Source: UBA7985 sp038141425 (GTDB lineage Bacteria > Pseudomonadota > Alphaproteobacteria > UBA7985). From it: 64,000 nt of DNA. The stretch covers positions 62,001 to 126,000 of the forward strand of contig JAYQIC010000001.1 of assembly GCA_038141425.1 (NCBI GenBank), given 5' to 3'. A program made the translations under genes and the position numbers. The number at the start of each line of letters is the position of its first letter. The first letter of the stretch is position 1. Below, piece after piece: positions 62,382 to 64,000 of this stretch. The notes under the pieces were generated by a model. That model was not told the origin of the DNA. It worked only from the letters and a program-made list of their open reading frames with translations, and ran no database searches.

Positions 62382-64000
62382 ATGACGGGATGGCAGCGGG
62401 CAGTAAAACTGGCGATATGCTGGTTGTGTTTGTCTGTGTTGGTGGCGAATAGGAGTAAGGCTCAATTGAGCGATGAGCTGCTTGACAGCACTATTATTTC
62501 GAATTCGTTCTATCAGACAGATCTGACGCAGGCCATTCAGGACGTCGCCCTTCAGGCTGGCGTCAATATTATCGTGGCTGCACAGCCGTTGTTCGTGACT
62601 GATGCGGTGTTTGAAAACCAAACCCTGCGCACGGTACTCGACCTGTTGCTGGCTGGCACGGGACTGATCTACGACGTCCAGCCGAACTACCTGATTGTGT
62701 ATGACCCGCGCGATGTCGATCAAATCGACAACCGCAACGTTGCTGACTTCTACCAGTCGCGCTTCCTTGCCGCCTCCGAGGCGGTGACCCTGCTGCCAAC
62801 CAGACCTTCAGCCATTCACCCGCCCTTCGGACTCATCCGGCCTCATTAACATTTACGGGCCCCCTCCGGTGGTCGCCAGGATCAAGTCCCTGCTGCAAGA
62901 ACTCGACGTCTTCGGGCTTGAAACGGCTGTTATTCCCACCACGACGATCCCACCAGTTGCCGTCAGAAATGCACTGCCGCGCAACCTTGCCGGCTACGTA
63001 ACATTCGACAACGACAGCAATCAGCTGATTGCCCGAGCACCGAAAGTCTTCATCGAGCAGATCAGGAACTACGTGATCCAGATGGAACGGAATGCCGTGT
63101 CACCCGGCGTTATGTCCGTGCCCAGCGAGTTTGAGATTTATCGGCCACGCTCCACCCCGCCTGTTGATCTCATCCAGCTGCTGCCACCCGGCCTGAGGCA
63201 GTACGTCCAGGCAACGGGCTCGAGTGACTTCACTCACGATCGCAGCGGATGCAGAGATTGTTAGCCCAAATTTTGAATATTCTTGAAACGATTGATCCTG
63301 AACCAACGCAAGTCCTGCTTAAGGCCCACATTGTGTCGATGTCGGCCCGTGAATTGATCGACGAAGGCGCCGAACTAGGGCTACCCCGCGTGCAGGTCGG
63401 CACCGGGTTTTTCAAGAACGCGGCCAATGCGCTCACCTCTCCGTGGGGCGCCAGTGTTGGATATTCTAGCAGTGAAGCGTTTTCCAACGCCCTAAGTCTG
63501 AATTTGCATCTGCTTGCGGCTACGAACAAAGCATCCATTCTCTCGGCACCTTCTGTCGCGTCGATGAACAACAAGCCAGCAGAAATCAGCTTTATCTCGA
63601 AGGTTCAGCAGCTCATTTCGCAGGCTTCAGGCGACGAAGGCGATAGTGCAGGAACACTGAAAGAATTGTCAGGCGGCACCAGCCTAAATATCACCCCCAA
63701 ACTCATGGGGAATGACAATATCCAGCTGCAGATAGCGGTCGATTTCTCTGATTTTGACCCCGTAGGACTCGATGATGATACCGTTGAAACGTCTCGGACG
63801 GCACGCACAACAGTCGTCGTCGAGAATGGCGGTACGGCCGTCATCGGAGGGCTGGCCAGCACGAAGAAAAAGAGCCTGCTCTCCGGTGTTCCAGGCTTCG
63901 ATACGCTGTTCACGCGGGACCGAAATGAAGATGAGACGGTTCAGCTCACAATCCTGATCACAGCGGAAATCATTGACTCCAATGTGTATGAAAGAGCTCT
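62382..64000 (+). CDS. Outer-membrane secretin (GspD/PilQ/MshL-like), runs off the window
   Basis: A secretin interrupted by two breaks (near 62800 and 63255) and truncated by the window end. After the signal peptide (LAICWLCLSVLVANRSKAQL) it has an STN-like domain (DLTQAIQDVALQAGVNIIVA) and N-domain segments (GLINIYGPPPVVARIKSLLQ). From 63249 the secretin domain follows: PEPTQVLLKAHIVSMSAREL, GTSLNITPKLMGNDNIQLQI and TARTTVVVENGGTAVIGGLA, with VPGFDTLFTRDRNE. Secretins form gated channels for type II secretion, type IV pili or related systems. The associated ATPase and platform genes would be to the right. Confidence 0.85.

Overview
The window looks like chromosome of a GC-rich alphaproteobacterium. 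Lineage pointers are an NDUFS4-type complex I accessory subunit (26115-26420), an HdaA-like DnaA-family protein beside a DUF2066 protein (43067-44986), hspQ behind an ATP-dependent pckA, and a ligase-associated Lhr-type helicase. Order is not resolvable by eye. A dominant property is that many recognisable proteins are split across two or three frames, often at short homopolymer runs. I treat most of these breaks as consensus errors and annotate the reconstructed spans, stating where the breaks lie.

Layout. 1-6505: end of a malonyl-CoA decarboxylase gene, an alpha/beta hydrolase, an ECF-like sigma factor with its putative anti-sigma partner and a membrane protein, then a DUF1800-DUF1501 pair closed by a terminator. 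6623-12349: a HigBA-like toxin-antitoxin pair, an AbrB-family permease, tRNA-Val, ttcA, a small secreted protein, an NlpC/P60 hydrolase and an M19 dipeptidase. 12351-17864: an RND efflux operon whose adaptor carries three tandem repeats of about 80 residues at its C-terminus. 18074-26420: fabH-like KAS III, pckA with an in-frame amber codon and a structured leader, hspQ, a lipoprotein, an L,D-transpeptidase, an FMN reductase, a hydrolase, tRNA-Pro and the complex I subunit.

27045-43024 is a compact short-tailed (podovirus-like) phage element. Reading leftward on the minus strand it has two small genes, a late promoter with overlapping operator sequences, terminase small and large subunits, portal, scaffold, major capsid, tail tubular A and B, tail fibres, holin, amidase endolysin and spanins. 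An S24-type repressor is divergently encoded at its right end. I see no integrase, replication gene or att repeat, so a gene-transfer-agent-like or defective element is a serious possibility.

43067-54587 is housekeeping: hdaA, a DUF2066 protein, ndk, an ABC-F ATPase, holC, and a tightly coupled operon of ureohydrolase, class I glutamine amidotransferase, DUF3445 heme-dependent N-demethylase and Lhr-type helicase. 54764-57814 holds secreted coiled-coil proteins and an RTX-like protein. 58311-64000 is visibly less GC-rich and encodes three related secreted subunits, a chaperone-like periplasmic protein and an outer-membrane secretin that runs off the window. This looks like a pilus or secretion locus that pairs a chaperone-like protein with a secretin and shows no usher here.
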